Assembly (NCBI RefSeq): GCF_900168125.1
Contig: NZ_FUZF01000001.1
Coordinates: 310,001 to 374,000 of the forward strand
Length of the DNA stretch: 64,000 nt
Reading direction: 5' to 3'
Source: Sphingobacterium nematocida
GTDB lineage: Bacteria; Bacteroidota; Bacteroidia; Sphingobacteriales; Sphingobacteriaceae
How positions within the stretch are numbered: the stretch's first letter is position 1; each line of letters starts with the position of its first letter. The notes below the pieces were generated by a model that worked only from the letters and a program-made list of their open reading frames with translations, had not been told where the DNA came from and searched no databases. Below, in pieces: positions 54,764-62,250 of this stretch. Position numbers and translations under genes: made by a program.

Positions 54764-55906
54764 ATGAAGAAGATTTTAATTCTATCGGTACTAGGCGCTG
54801 TGATTGTTTTTGCGTCATTCACAGACAATATTGGAAGACAAGGCACACTACTCTTGGATAGTAGTATTACAGCGCTATACAAGCGCCCACTGAACCTATG
54901 GCCATCACCCACTATCGATAGTGGGGTACAGTGGACCGAATTCAGTTCGCTGCCCCGGGTAGACAGCAGTTACTTTACCTTGATGGAACAGCCCGATGTG
55001 GTACTGGGCAAAAACCTCTTCTTCGACCCTATCCTTTCGGGTTCCAACCAGATTTCGTGCAGCAGCTGCCACAACCCACAGACTTCCTGGGCTGACAAGC
55101 TTACGGTGCCGATAGGGCACGACCACCGCGAAGGTAGTCGCAATACCCCTTCTCTATTGAATGTATATGCCCGTAAAACCTTTTTCTGGGATGGTCGCGC
55201 GAGTTCGCTCGAATCACAGGCATTAGGGCCTATCGAAGCTCATCACGAGATGAATATGGATCTCACCAAGCTGATCCCCAAACTGAAAGCCATTACAGCC
55301 TACAATGAACTTTTCATGGCAGCTTATAACGACGAGGACTATTCGATGCCCGAGGTACTCCGTGCGCTGGCTGCTTTTCAGCGCACCTTGACCAGCCGTC
55401 GCAGCCGGTTTGATGAATTTATCGACGGAAATTATAAAGCGCTGAATGAACAGGAGATACGTGGGTTACATCTATTCCGTAATAAGGCGAGATGCATGAA
55501 TTGCCACAGTGGCAAATTCTTTACCGACGAGTCCTTTCACAACATAGGGTTAACTTATTACAAGCGCAAGTACCAGGATCTCGGCCGCTATGATGTCACT
55601 AAAAATCCGGACGACGTCGGTAAGTTTCGCACCCCCTCACTGCGGGATGTCATGAATACCGATCCTTGGATGCACAATGGACTATTTTGGGATATGACAG
55701 GCTTATTGAATATGTACAACAGTGGCATGCAGATGAACTCGCCCAAACCCGGTCAAAAAGAAAATGACCCGATGTACCCGGTCACCGACCCTTTGATGAA
55801 AAAACTAGAGCTCAGCAAGGATGAGATCCAAGATATCAAAGCGTTCTTAGAGTCGATCACAGCAACGAAGTACCGGATGCACCGACCTGAGAAACTACCG
55901 CGCTAA
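54764..55906 (+). CDS. Di-heme cytochrome c peroxidase (CcpA/MauG family)
   Basis: A 380-residue exported di-heme protein with an uncleaved or lipid-free signal (residues 3-18). Two c-type heme motifs: CSSCH (Cys99, Cys102, His103) in the low-potential part and CMNCH (Cys244, Cys247, His248). FRTPSLRDV and the surrounding loops fit the peroxidase/MauG family. Some members reduce H2O2; others oxidise proteins. It is divergent from the TonB-DUF4876-DUF6850 operon and shares a 22-bp operator-like sequence with it, so the four genes probably act together, perhaps in oxidative handling of a metal or cofactor ligand. Confidence 0.93.
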   Translation: MKKILILSVLGAVIVFASFTDNIGRQGTLLLDSSITALYKRPLNLWPSPTIDSGVQWTEFSSLPRVDSSYFTLMEQPDVVLGKNLFFDPILSGSNQISCSSCHNPQTSWADKLTVPIGHDHREGSRNTPSLLNVYARKTFFWDGRASSLESQALGPIEAHHEMNMDLTKLIPKLKAITAYNELFMAAYNDEDYSMPEVLRALAAFQRTLTSRRSRFDEFIDGNYKALNEQEIRGLHLFRNKARCMNCHSGKFFTDESFHNIGLTYYKRKYQDLGRYDVTKNPDDVGKFRTPSLRDVMNTDPWMHNGLFWDMTGLLNMYNSGMQMNSPKPGQKENDPMYPVTDPLMKKLELSKDEIQDIKAFLESITATKYRMHRPEKLPR

Positions 55907-56083
55907 AGATCTATTTCAAAGAGCAACTATTAGACCCAGAAGAGGTTCTTCTAAAACGGATGAGCGTACAGTCAAACAGTAAAGAGATTAAGATACAATA
56001 AGACACGAATTATAAATATAGCCGATAATAGGGATTGCCTTTGTCTTCAATTGTTCTTAATATTGAAATCTATTTGGACAACT

Positions 56084-56671
56084 ATGTACGTAAAATATTT
56101 ACCGATCTGCTTATCTGTACTTTTGATAAGCGCATGCAATCAAAAAAGCAACGATTCAGATCGAAAAACAGCCGCTTCTGCAAATGTAGCAGCTCAGAAC
56201 GATGTATCCGACTCTACAGCTACTCAAACAGAAACCACGAAACAGTCTAGTGATCAGGGAGAAGAATGGCTAAAAAATATCTTTAAAAATAACAACTCTG
56301 ACAAATATTTCCCGGAATACAACGTGGAAGAAAAGCTGTGCACCAAGCAGTTTCAGGAATTCATAACCGAATCGGGTGAATTGTACGGCCCTTCAAACCT
56401 TACTGATGAAGAATATCCTGCAGCCGAAAAAAAGTATAAAGAAAAATGGTCCAAAATATATCCCATCGAAGAGCGTGAGATGTGGCTATTTGGAAGAGGC
56501 AACGGCGACATCGGAGAGCTGAAGCAATTAGACATCAACAAGATCAAAGATGGGCTGTACCGTGTATTTATTGATTATGGCGGTGGCTTTAAAACAGAAA
56601 ATGAGGTAACCCTAGTCCGCGATAATGGCAATTACAAAATTGATTACTGCAAGACAGTATTTGTTGATTAA
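56084..56671 (+). CDS. Hypothetical lipoprotein
   Basis: A 195-residue lipoprotein with signal LSVLLISAC (Cys18) followed by an unstructured Ser/Thr/Gln-rich linker (about 20-60). The globular domain (65-195) has YNVEEKLCTKQFQEFITESG and GLYRVFIDYGGGFKTENEVT, similar in layout to DUF3828-like proteins, which I cannot confirm. The ATG at 56084 was chosen; an in-frame TTG lies 33 bases upstream. Confidence 0.65.
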   Translation: MYVKYLPICLSVLLISACNQKSNDSDRKTAASANVAAQNDVSDSTATQTETTKQSSDQGEEWLKNIFKNNNSDKYFPEYNVEEKLCTKQFQEFITESGELYGPSNLTDEEYPAAEKKYKEKWSKIYPIEEREMWLFGRGNGDIGELKQLDINKIKDGLYRVFIDYGGGFKTENEVTLVRDNGNYKIDYCKTVFVD

Positions 56672-56693
56672 TTACAGTGCGGTGCTATACTTT

Positions 56694-56984
56694 AGATTGC
56701 TTCATTCTTCGCAATGACGTATTACGGTGAACTCGCAAGCTCGGTTGGGGAACCATCTCGTCATCCCGATTGAAGCGTAGCGGAATAGAGGGATCTAGAA
56801 GCTATAATATTAATCCTATACAGTTTGTAGACCTTCCGATACTCGGAACAAGTACTCCACAAGGTTCCCGAGGTACACTCGGGACTCCGCGAGAGCCTGT
56901 CCCGATTTATCGGGATGACGTTAGTTTTACTGTCATTAAAACTCCTCTGTGTTTGTTAAAAAACTTATCTCTCGCAATGACGTG
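56694..56984. repeat. Interspersed non-coding repeat element with nested inverted repeats
   Basis: The outer copies of tcgcaatgacgt (56709-56720 and 56972-56983, direct) flank an inner 162-bp segment. That segment is bounded by a perfect 12-bp inverted repeat, cgtcatcccgat (56759-56770) and atcgggatgacg (56909-56920). Both sequence types resemble short repeats dispersed in many bacterial genomes, in Bacteroidota often as cgtcatcccgA...agcggaatagagggatct. No open frame. It is probably a REP/MITE-like element, here only once in the window. Confidence 0.6.
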
Positions 56985-57005
56985 TGTTATGGATCGTCGC
57001 TCCTA

Positions 57006-58085
57006 CTAAAACCAATTTTCCTTCACTTGGATTTTTAAGAAAGCCATCTTTTGTACTTTTCCCTTTGCCGGGGCCGAATTGAGCGGATACACTGCTGCAT
57101 AGAAAGTATTCTTATCTGCCCAGAACGCTTTTTTATCATCGGCTATTTTGAAGTTGGTAAAGTTTACGTACAAGAGGCCTTCCTGGCCTTTTTCCTGCGG
57201 CACGTATTTGCTGATCACAAAATCACTTCCTACGCTAGAATTGGATGTAACCCAGGATATGCAGTTTCTGACAGGAAGAACCTGAGGATAACCTACGGCA
57301 TACATATTAAATTTGACTGCAGAGATCGGCTCGAAAAAAGTGTAATAATCCTCATTAGCGGCGTCCGAGCTTTCGTGAAACACCTCCAAGTTTAAAAACT
57401 TCGATTGGCCGATATACGCACTGTAAAATGTCCCATCCTCCTCGGAGGTATTTTCATATGGGGTAATATTGTACTCTTTATCCTTATCGACCAAGGTCCA
57501 ATTGTTATTCTTTAATTTAACGTCTGGATTCTTCAGCAATACTTCATCGATTCTATTTTTTGAAGCTTTCAAAAATTCCTGTTCCGATACTTCGGCAATC
57601 GTTCCATATTTATCGAAAGACTTATTATCGAAATCATCTACCGCTTTATACGTGCTGCTTCTGATCTCATCGAGCTTCGCCCCTTTTAGGGTCAAATCAA
57701 ATGAAGCTGTAAATTCAGATTTCAACACATAAGCTTCAATGCTATTCGAAATATTGTTTTCAATACTAAAATGTATCGCATAAAAATCACCAGACTCCTC
57801 AAAACCATAGTAATTATCCAGCTTATGGCGCTGCACTTTGAGGTAAGCCGAGTCATTGCTAGGCGCTACAAAAAAATGCACAGAGTCTAGCTTCGTAAAT
57901 AAATGAAAGGGCACTTCTTGCACATTATCTACACCTTTTATCTTCTTAAAGTCGGCAAAGGTAATTGCTTTTCGTGTAGCCTGCGCTTCGACTTTGTCCG
58001 CTTCCGATTTTTTATCCTGTGAATTACAAGCCGTCGTCATACCTATGACTGCAGCGACGATGACCATCTTATTTAGAACCCTCAT
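57006..58085 (-). CDS. Hypothetical lipoprotein
   Basis: A 359-residue lipoprotein with signal VAAVIGMTTAC (Cys20) and an Asp/Lys/Glu-rich linker. The mature region looks like two mixed alpha/beta domains (FADFKKIKGVDNVQEVPF, SIEAYVLKSEFTASFDLTL, LLYVNFTNFKIADDKKAFW). The family is not recognised. The ATG at 58085 gives the standard signal; another ATG lies 4 codons upstream. A long leader of about 250 bases containing a terminator-like hairpin precedes it. Confidence 0.68.
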   Translation of the reverse strand: MRVLNKMVIVAAVIGMTTACNSQDKKSEADKVEAQATRKAITFADFKKIKGVDNVQEVPFHLFTKLDSVHFFVAPSNDSAYLKVQRHKLDNYYGFEESGDFYAIHFSIENNISNSIEAYVLKSEFTASFDLTLKGAKLDEIRSSTYKAVDDFDNKSFDKYGTIAEVSEQEFLKASKNRIDEVLLKNPDVKLKNNNWTLVDKDKEYNITPYENTSEEDGTFYSAYIGQSKFLNLEVFHESSDAANEDYYTFFEPISAVKFNMYAVGYPQVLPVRNCISWVTSNSSVGSDFVISKYVPQEKGQEGLLYVNFTNFKIADDKKAFWADKNTFYAAVYPLNSAPAKGKVQKMAFLKIQVKENWF

Positions 58086-58228
58086 GTATAAATACACTAT
58101 TTTCCGCGAAGATACCAGTAATCATACAATCCAACAACCAAACGGCCCAATATACCCGATAATTGGCTGAAAACAGGGATACATAAAAGATAAAATCTTA
58201 ATCAACTTGGATTCCATTTATTAATGAT

Positions 58229-58264
58229 AAAAAAAAGAAGAGATTCACCAGGCGGGAATCTCTT
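58229..58264 (-). terminator. Terminator-like hairpin of an unassigned minus-strand transcript
   Basis: A 9-bp perfect stem (58238-58246 with 58256-58264; aagagattc / gaatctctt) is followed on the minus strand by a run of T. The next minus-strand gene upstream already has its own hairpin at 58733-58751, so this one ends a separate short RNA or acts as an attenuator in the leader of the lipoprotein gene. Confidence 0.6.
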
Positions 58265-58351
58265 ACATAACCAATTATAAACCTATTGCTATTTTGAGAA
58301 TAGTAAAATTAATAAAAACTGAAATAAAATCAGTATTTATAATCAAATATA
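58265..58351 (-). ncRNA. Candidate small RNA or attenuated leader
   Basis: A perfect -7 promoter element TATATTTG lies on the minus strand at 58344-58351. Transcription from about 58338 to the hairpin with T-run at 58264-58229 would give an RNA of roughly 105 nt. It contains a second small hairpin (ACTGA/TCAGT) near its 5' end. Read-through would lead into the lipoprotein gene starting at 58085. No -33 element is obvious, so the call is tentative. Confidence 0.35.
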
Positions 58352-58732
58352 CTATTTAAATTCATAAAACATAAAAATAAAACAACAAAACAAACTATTT
58401 ATAGATAAAACAACAAAATAAATACCATAAAATTATCAAAACAACAACAAACAAAGACAAAACACCAATAAAAAACAAAGACTAATAAACAAAAAAAATG
58501 CATTATTCTTAAAAACACCAAAAACAAACGAAAAATCAAAGCAACTATATAGCATATTTTCAAATCACCCCTTTTCCAACAAAAGCAAGAAAGGATGATC
58601 ACCCATCAATAGCTACATTATCGAAGTTAATAGTACTACATTGCTCGTACAGTTATTCCTTTTGCCGAAAAAAGCACCCACCTTTATTATCGCAACGACA
58701 ATTACAGTAACCAAGGTCGCGATAATTATAAA
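58352..58732. other. A/C-rich, G-poor non-coding tract
   Basis: From about 58365 to 58530 the plus strand is almost entirely A and C with very few G, and the remainder to 58732 is ordinary intergenic DNA. A 67-codon frame on the minus strand here encodes only Phe/Leu/Val/Cys and follows from the base bias, so I do not call it a gene. Confidence 0.45.
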
Positions 58733-58751
58733 GCCCCGATCACCTCGAGGC
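58733..58751 (-). terminator. Hairpin after the 94-residue protein gene
   Basis: 6-bp stem with 7-base loop (gccccg / cgaggc), followed on the minus strand by tttataatta. The same core with the same loop length is inside the terminator at 48841-48869. Confidence 0.45.
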
Positions 58752-58816
58752 CCATTTGTTATGCTATTATCACCTAGCTAGCGCAATGACTTTAGCACCT
58801 GTTGACATCCAACTAT

Positions 58817-59101
58817 TTAATCAAACAGCACATCCCTAGAAGTGGTATACACCATTCCGTGTAGCTCATCCTCTTTCATATTGTCTAGCGCATATTGTAT
58901 GCGTACGATCACAGGATGGCCCAATGCTAGTTTATAGCCCCTATCATTGAGGTTATAGCGATATTTCGCTATACTGATGATCTGCTCGGGGTACCAGTAG
59001 ATTTCGGGATCTGTAAGTCGGTTATTTGATGTCAGTACGTTATAGCCCTTATCCTTTAGGACACGTAATATCTCGTGCGTAATCTTTTCAAACTGTATCA
59101 T
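58817..59101 (-). CDS. Hypothetical small protein
   Basis: A 94-residue cytoplasmic protein without signal or membrane segment (FEKITHEILRVLKDKGYNVL, IISIAKYRYNLNDRGYKLAL). Start and end fit a compact alpha/beta domain and a hairpin terminator follows, so it is probably real. It lies 11 bp downstream of a tiny Lys-rich frame on the same strand, suggesting a bicistronic unit upstream of which lies the cold-shock gene. Function unknown. Confidence 0.6.
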   Translation of the reverse strand: MIQFEKITHEILRVLKDKGYNVLTSNNRLTDPEIYWYPEQIISIAKYRYNLNDRGYKLALGHPVIVRIQYALDNMKEDELHGMVYTTSRDVLFD

Positions 59102-59112
59102 AAGATCCCATA

Positions 59113-59235
59113 CTATTTTTTCTTTTTATCAAAGAAATTAAATGTCGTTTCTTTAGAATTGGAATCCTTTTCCTTTTGGTAAGATGATTGCTTTTTCTCG
59201 GTTGTACTCTTTGGCTTTTTCTGATCTTTACTCAT
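59113..59235 (-). CDS. Very small Lys-rich protein (40 residues)
   Basis: The frame encodes a 40-residue highly charged peptide: it begins MSKDQKKPKSTTEKKQ, continues with Ser/Lys-rich sequence and ends FNFFDKKKK. It has an ATG start, a clean stop and lies 11 bp before the next minus-strand gene. Low-complexity basic peptides of this kind are seen near cold-shock genes in Bacteroidota, but I cannot name a family. It could be a nucleic-acid-binding micro-protein, or spurious. Confidence 0.5.
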   Translation of the reverse strand: MSKDQKKPKSTTEKKQSSYQKEKDSNSKETTFNFFDKKKK

Positions 59236-59441
59236 GATATTATGGATTAATTATTTTATTAAAAAAAATTGTAATAATACAGAGGGTAGTCGACGTTTCT
59301 AGACGATAATTCACTGTTTGGGGACCAGGCGTATAAAACGATTCGTCTGACATAAGGAACAAATCTGCTCGTGGGGGGTTAAGTTTATGCGCAGTTTGCT
59401 ATTGGTAAATATACCATTAAATATTTGGTAATCAAAACAAA

Positions 59442-59467
59442 ATGCGACAGACTTTCGCCTGCCGCAT
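59442..59467 (-). terminator. Terminator of the cold-shock gene
   Basis: On the minus strand an 11-bp stem with two G.U pairs (ATGCGGCAGGC / GTCTGTCGCAT) closed by a GAAA tetraloop and followed by TTTTGTTTT, 28 bp after the cold-shock stop codon. Confidence 0.75.
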
Positions 59468-59495
59468 CGAAGGTAAAAAAAATGAAATGAACAAA

Positions 59496-59690
59496 TTATC
59501 TTGCTACGCGAACATTCGTTGCGTTGATTCCTTTTTTCCCGTTTTCTACATCAAATGTTACGGTATCATTTTCACGTATATGACTTACTAAACCTGTCGA
59601 GTGTACGAAAACATCAGCACCACCGTTTGATGGTGTAATAAAACCGAAACCTTTTGTCTCGTTAAAGAACTTTACTATTCCTTCTTGCAT
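59496..59690 (-). CDS. Cold-shock domain protein (CspA family)
   Basis: A 64-residue single cold-shock domain that binds single-stranded RNA/DNA. RNP-1 motif KGFGFITP (13-20) and RNP-2 motif DVFVHST (26-32), followed by the acidic FDVENGKKG loop. The length is that of short Bacteroidota Csp proteins. The 5' leader of at least 60 bases is AT-rich, as usual for temperature-responsive leaders. The gene has its own hairpin terminator. Confidence 0.96.
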   Translation of the reverse strand: MQEGIVKFFNETKGFGFITPSNGGADVFVHSTGLVSHIRENDTVTFDVENGKKGINATNVRVAR

Positions 59691-60274
59691 TGTATTAACT
59701 ATTATTGATAAAAAATTATTTGACTATTTACTTATCGGCATTTAAAAACCGATTTAAAATCTATTATTTCTTGTTTCAGCAATCTTAACCCCAGGCTGGT
59801 ATGCCCTCGACTAAGCTTGAATAAACGGAAGTACACGGCTATACCAAAAAATTGCTGGTATACACAATGTGTCACATGTTAGCAGAAATATATGGGGGAA
59901 TTAAAAATATTGATTCAATACCACTCAGCAAATGCTGTACATATCATTGATAACCTTAAAATGGCATCTGAGAAAGCTGGACTGAAAGAAGTGAAGAGTT
60001 AACTTAACGAAGTCAGAAAGAGCGTAGGCAGGGCCTTATAATAACACAAAGGTAGGATTAACTTTTTGTAAAAACAAGTAAATCAATATATTTCGTACAA
60101 CCGCAGCAAAGCCACCATCGGTATTTTATACAAATAGATCCGTAGCATTTCCGATTCTCCGTGATAATGCGGGGTAAACTGGGACGGGGTTTAGGATTAA
60201 AAATAATATTCATTTTGAAAAATGGGATTCAAACAGAATAAAGTCTATATTTGCAGTATACTATTTCTAACCTT
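59691..60274. other. Intergenic region before the second sigma factor
   Basis: About 580 bp holding the cold-shock leader on the minus strand and the sigma promoter on the plus strand. A 36-codon plus-strand frame (59892-60002, MGELKILIQYHSANAVHIID...) is present, but nothing supports its translation. No repeat or RNA structure recognised otherwise. Confidence 0.4.
60246..60253 (+). promoter_or_regulatory. Promoter -7 element of the second ECF sigma gene
   Basis: Perfect TATATTTG, 21 bp before the ATG at 60275. A TTTG lies 28 bp further upstream, longer than the usual spacing, so only the -7 part is firm. The position supports ATG 60275 over the TTG at 60251. Confidence 0.5.
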
Positions 60275-60862
60275 ATGGCTATCTCTCCCCTTTCTAATGA
60301 GAGCGAATTACTAACACAGATTGCAACCGGAAGCCCGAAGGCGTTCAGGGATATATTTGACCATTATCACGGCTATGTATATACGTTTGCCAAAAAGATA
60401 ACCCGTTCGGAGACAGAAGCAGAAGAGATCGTACAGGATATATTTCTCAAAATATGGTTTACCCGCAATAATCTTCTAGAGATAAATAATTTCGGAGCTT
60501 ACCTCAGCCGTTTGGTTCGCAATAAAGCGTTAAATCAACTACGATCCGAATCTATACGGCACAAAGGTAAAGACGAGGTCCTTTCCAATAGTGCCCCCTA
60601 CGATCTTAGCACCCAGCAAGTATTGGACTACAAGGAAGTCAGAAATATCCTCGATCAGGCTTTAGCACTACTTCCCGAAAAGCAACGGGAAATATACCTC
60701 ATGTGTCACGAACAGGGGCTCAAATACGACGAAGTAGCCGCGCAGCTAGACATTTCCAGTCACACCGTACATTACCATATGAAACAGGCTTTGCAGTTTA
60801 TCAGAGAGCACTTCAATAAGTATTCTTTAGTCTATCCTGCCCTTCTGATTTTATTTTTTTAA
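60275..60862 (+). CDS. ECF RNA polymerase sigma factor
   Basis: A 195-residue sigma-70 factor of the Bacteroidota FecI-like type. Region 2 has AFRDIFDHYHGYVYTFAKKI and AEEIVQDIFLKIWFTRNNL. Region 4 has LLPEKQREIYLMCHEQGLKY and the helix-turn-helix DEVAAQLDISSHTVHYHMKQ. The start at 60275 follows a consensus -7 element. It heads the second sigma/FecR/SusC cassette, with the FecR gene 89 bp downstream. Confidence 0.94.
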   Translation: MAISPLSNESELLTQIATGSPKAFRDIFDHYHGYVYTFAKKITRSETEAEEIVQDIFLKIWFTRNNLLEINNFGAYLSRLVRNKALNQLRSESIRHKGKDEVLSNSAPYDLSTQQVLDYKEVRNILDQALALLPEKQREIYLMCHEQGLKYDEVAAQLDISSHTVHYHMKQALQFIREHFNKYSLVYPALLILFF

Positions 60863-60951
60863 ACTATTTTCACTTTTCGACTACCTGATTATTTCGCTGA
60901 GGTGTCATAAGATTACAAAGGCCATAAAAGCCTTAAACTAACTGGAATTTT

Positions 60952-62112
60952 ATGCATACAGAAAATAAGAGGTTAACCACGCTCTTCACCCAATATATAG
61001 ATAATACACTCAACGAAGAGGAGTACCGGGAATTTACGAGCTATCTTGACAATCCTCTTTTTCAGGATCAATTAGGGCAACTCATCTCTCATACCTATGA
61101 GAATCCCACTACGCTATCTCAGATGACGCCGCCACAGCGAGAGGCTATAGTACAACGTATTACACAGGCCGACACCTCCAGATCGGTTTCCATTTTCAGA
61201 ACCCGAAAAATATGGACCGTAGCGGCAGCTATCCTATTCATCCTGGGGCTGGGCTATATCTTCTTCCCGTATCAGAATACCACGCATACCGTAGACATGA
61301 TGGCGCTAGACACGGTCATCAGTCCTGGTCGCTCGGGAGGCCGCCTAGTTTATGCTGACGGTACGACCTTAAATCTTGACGAAAGCAAGGCCGGATTACA
61401 GATTACAGATCAGTCTGTCCGTTATGCTGATGGCACTCCCCTAAATGCAGGGACCTCAAAGTCCAAGGCCATCGAAGCCATGGTATCCACCGATTATGGA
61501 CAGACCTACCGCATCGCACTACCGGATGGTTCTCAGGTATGGCTCAATGCGGGCTCTCAACTACATTTCAGAACCGACCTGCACGAAGCCCCGATACGTC
61601 GGGTAAAACTTATAGGTGAAGGTTATTTCAAGGTATCGAAAGACCTACAAAGACCATTTGTAGTCGAGGCAGATAACCAAAAGATCGAAGTCTTAGGCAC
61701 CGAGTTCAATATCAGCAACTACCCACAGGAGCACACCGCAACAACCCTTCTCGGAGGGTCCATCAAGCTATCGCTGCGTTCTTCGGATGGGCGGGTATCC
61801 AGGATCTTAAAGCCCAACGAGCAAGCCACCGATCAGGGGCAGCAGTTGTTGGTACAAACTGTAGATGCCCGTACGTCTATCTCCTGGATGAATGGAGATT
61901 TCAACTTTAATGACGAGACCGTGCAACAGATTATGAACAAAGTCGCACGTTGGTATAATGTAGAAATTATTTACCAACCGGGATTTAAAGACCAAAAACT
62001 AATGGGTACGATCTCCAAATTTGAAAATATAGACAAGGTACTGAAGATGCTGGAATACACCGGCACTGTCAAGTTTAAAATAGAAGGAAGGAGGATATTT
62101 GTGATGAATTAA
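60952..62112 (+). CDS. FecR family anti-sigma factor
   Basis: A 386-residue regulator. Cytoplasmic N-terminal helix region 1-78, membrane helix about 84-104 (IWTVAAAILFILGLGYIFF). The periplasmic FecR domain follows (about 180-275; TDYGQTYRIALPDGSQVWLN, IEVLGTEFNISNY), then the C-terminal DUF4974 region (WMNGDFNFNDETVQQIMNKV). Paired with the preceding ECF sigma factor and the following STN-domain SusC protein. Confidence 0.94.
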   Translation: MHTENKRLTTLFTQYIDNTLNEEEYREFTSYLDNPLFQDQLGQLISHTYENPTTLSQMTPPQREAIVQRITQADTSRSVSIFRTRKIWTVAAAILFILGLGYIFFPYQNTTHTVDMMALDTVISPGRSGGRLVYADGTTLNLDESKAGLQITDQSVRYADGTPLNAGTSKSKAIEAMVSTDYGQTYRIALPDGSQVWLNAGSQLHFRTDLHEAPIRRVKLIGEGYFKVSKDLQRPFVVEADNQKIEVLGTEFNISNYPQEHTATTLLGGSIKLSLRSSDGRVSRILKPNEQATDQGQQLLVQTVDARTSISWMNGDFNFNDETVQQIMNKVARWYNVEIIYQPGFKDQKLMGTISKFENIDKVLKMLEYTGTVKFKIEGRRIFVMN

Positions 62113-62145
62113 AGCTATACTTAACCGAGGTAATCACAAAAAATA

Positions 62146-62172
62146 ACCAAAGGTGTTGGAAGCACCCTTGGT
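62146..62172 (+). terminator. Intercistronic hairpin between second fecR and susC
   Basis: 10-bp stem with one A.C mismatch (accaaaggtg / cacccttggt) and a 7-base loop, 33 bp after the FecR stop and 78 bp before the SusC start. No U-run. It parallels the hairpin in the first cassette in size and placement. Confidence 0.4.
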
Positions 62173-62250
62173 CGAAATAAGGATTTACCTCTTAACATAC
62201 GAATTGACCTTAATTAATACATTAAAACTAACCCCTAATTAAACAAAGAT

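Noticed and set aside
58399..58602. Minus-strand frame for a 67-residue very hydrophobic, Cys/Phe-rich peptide
   Set aside because: It is explained by the A/C-rich composition of the plus strand; no start context or conserved motif.
59892..60002. 36-codon frame beginning MGELKILIQYHSANAV
   Set aside because: Too short, no promoter or partner gene, not recognised; kept only as a note in the intergenic entry.
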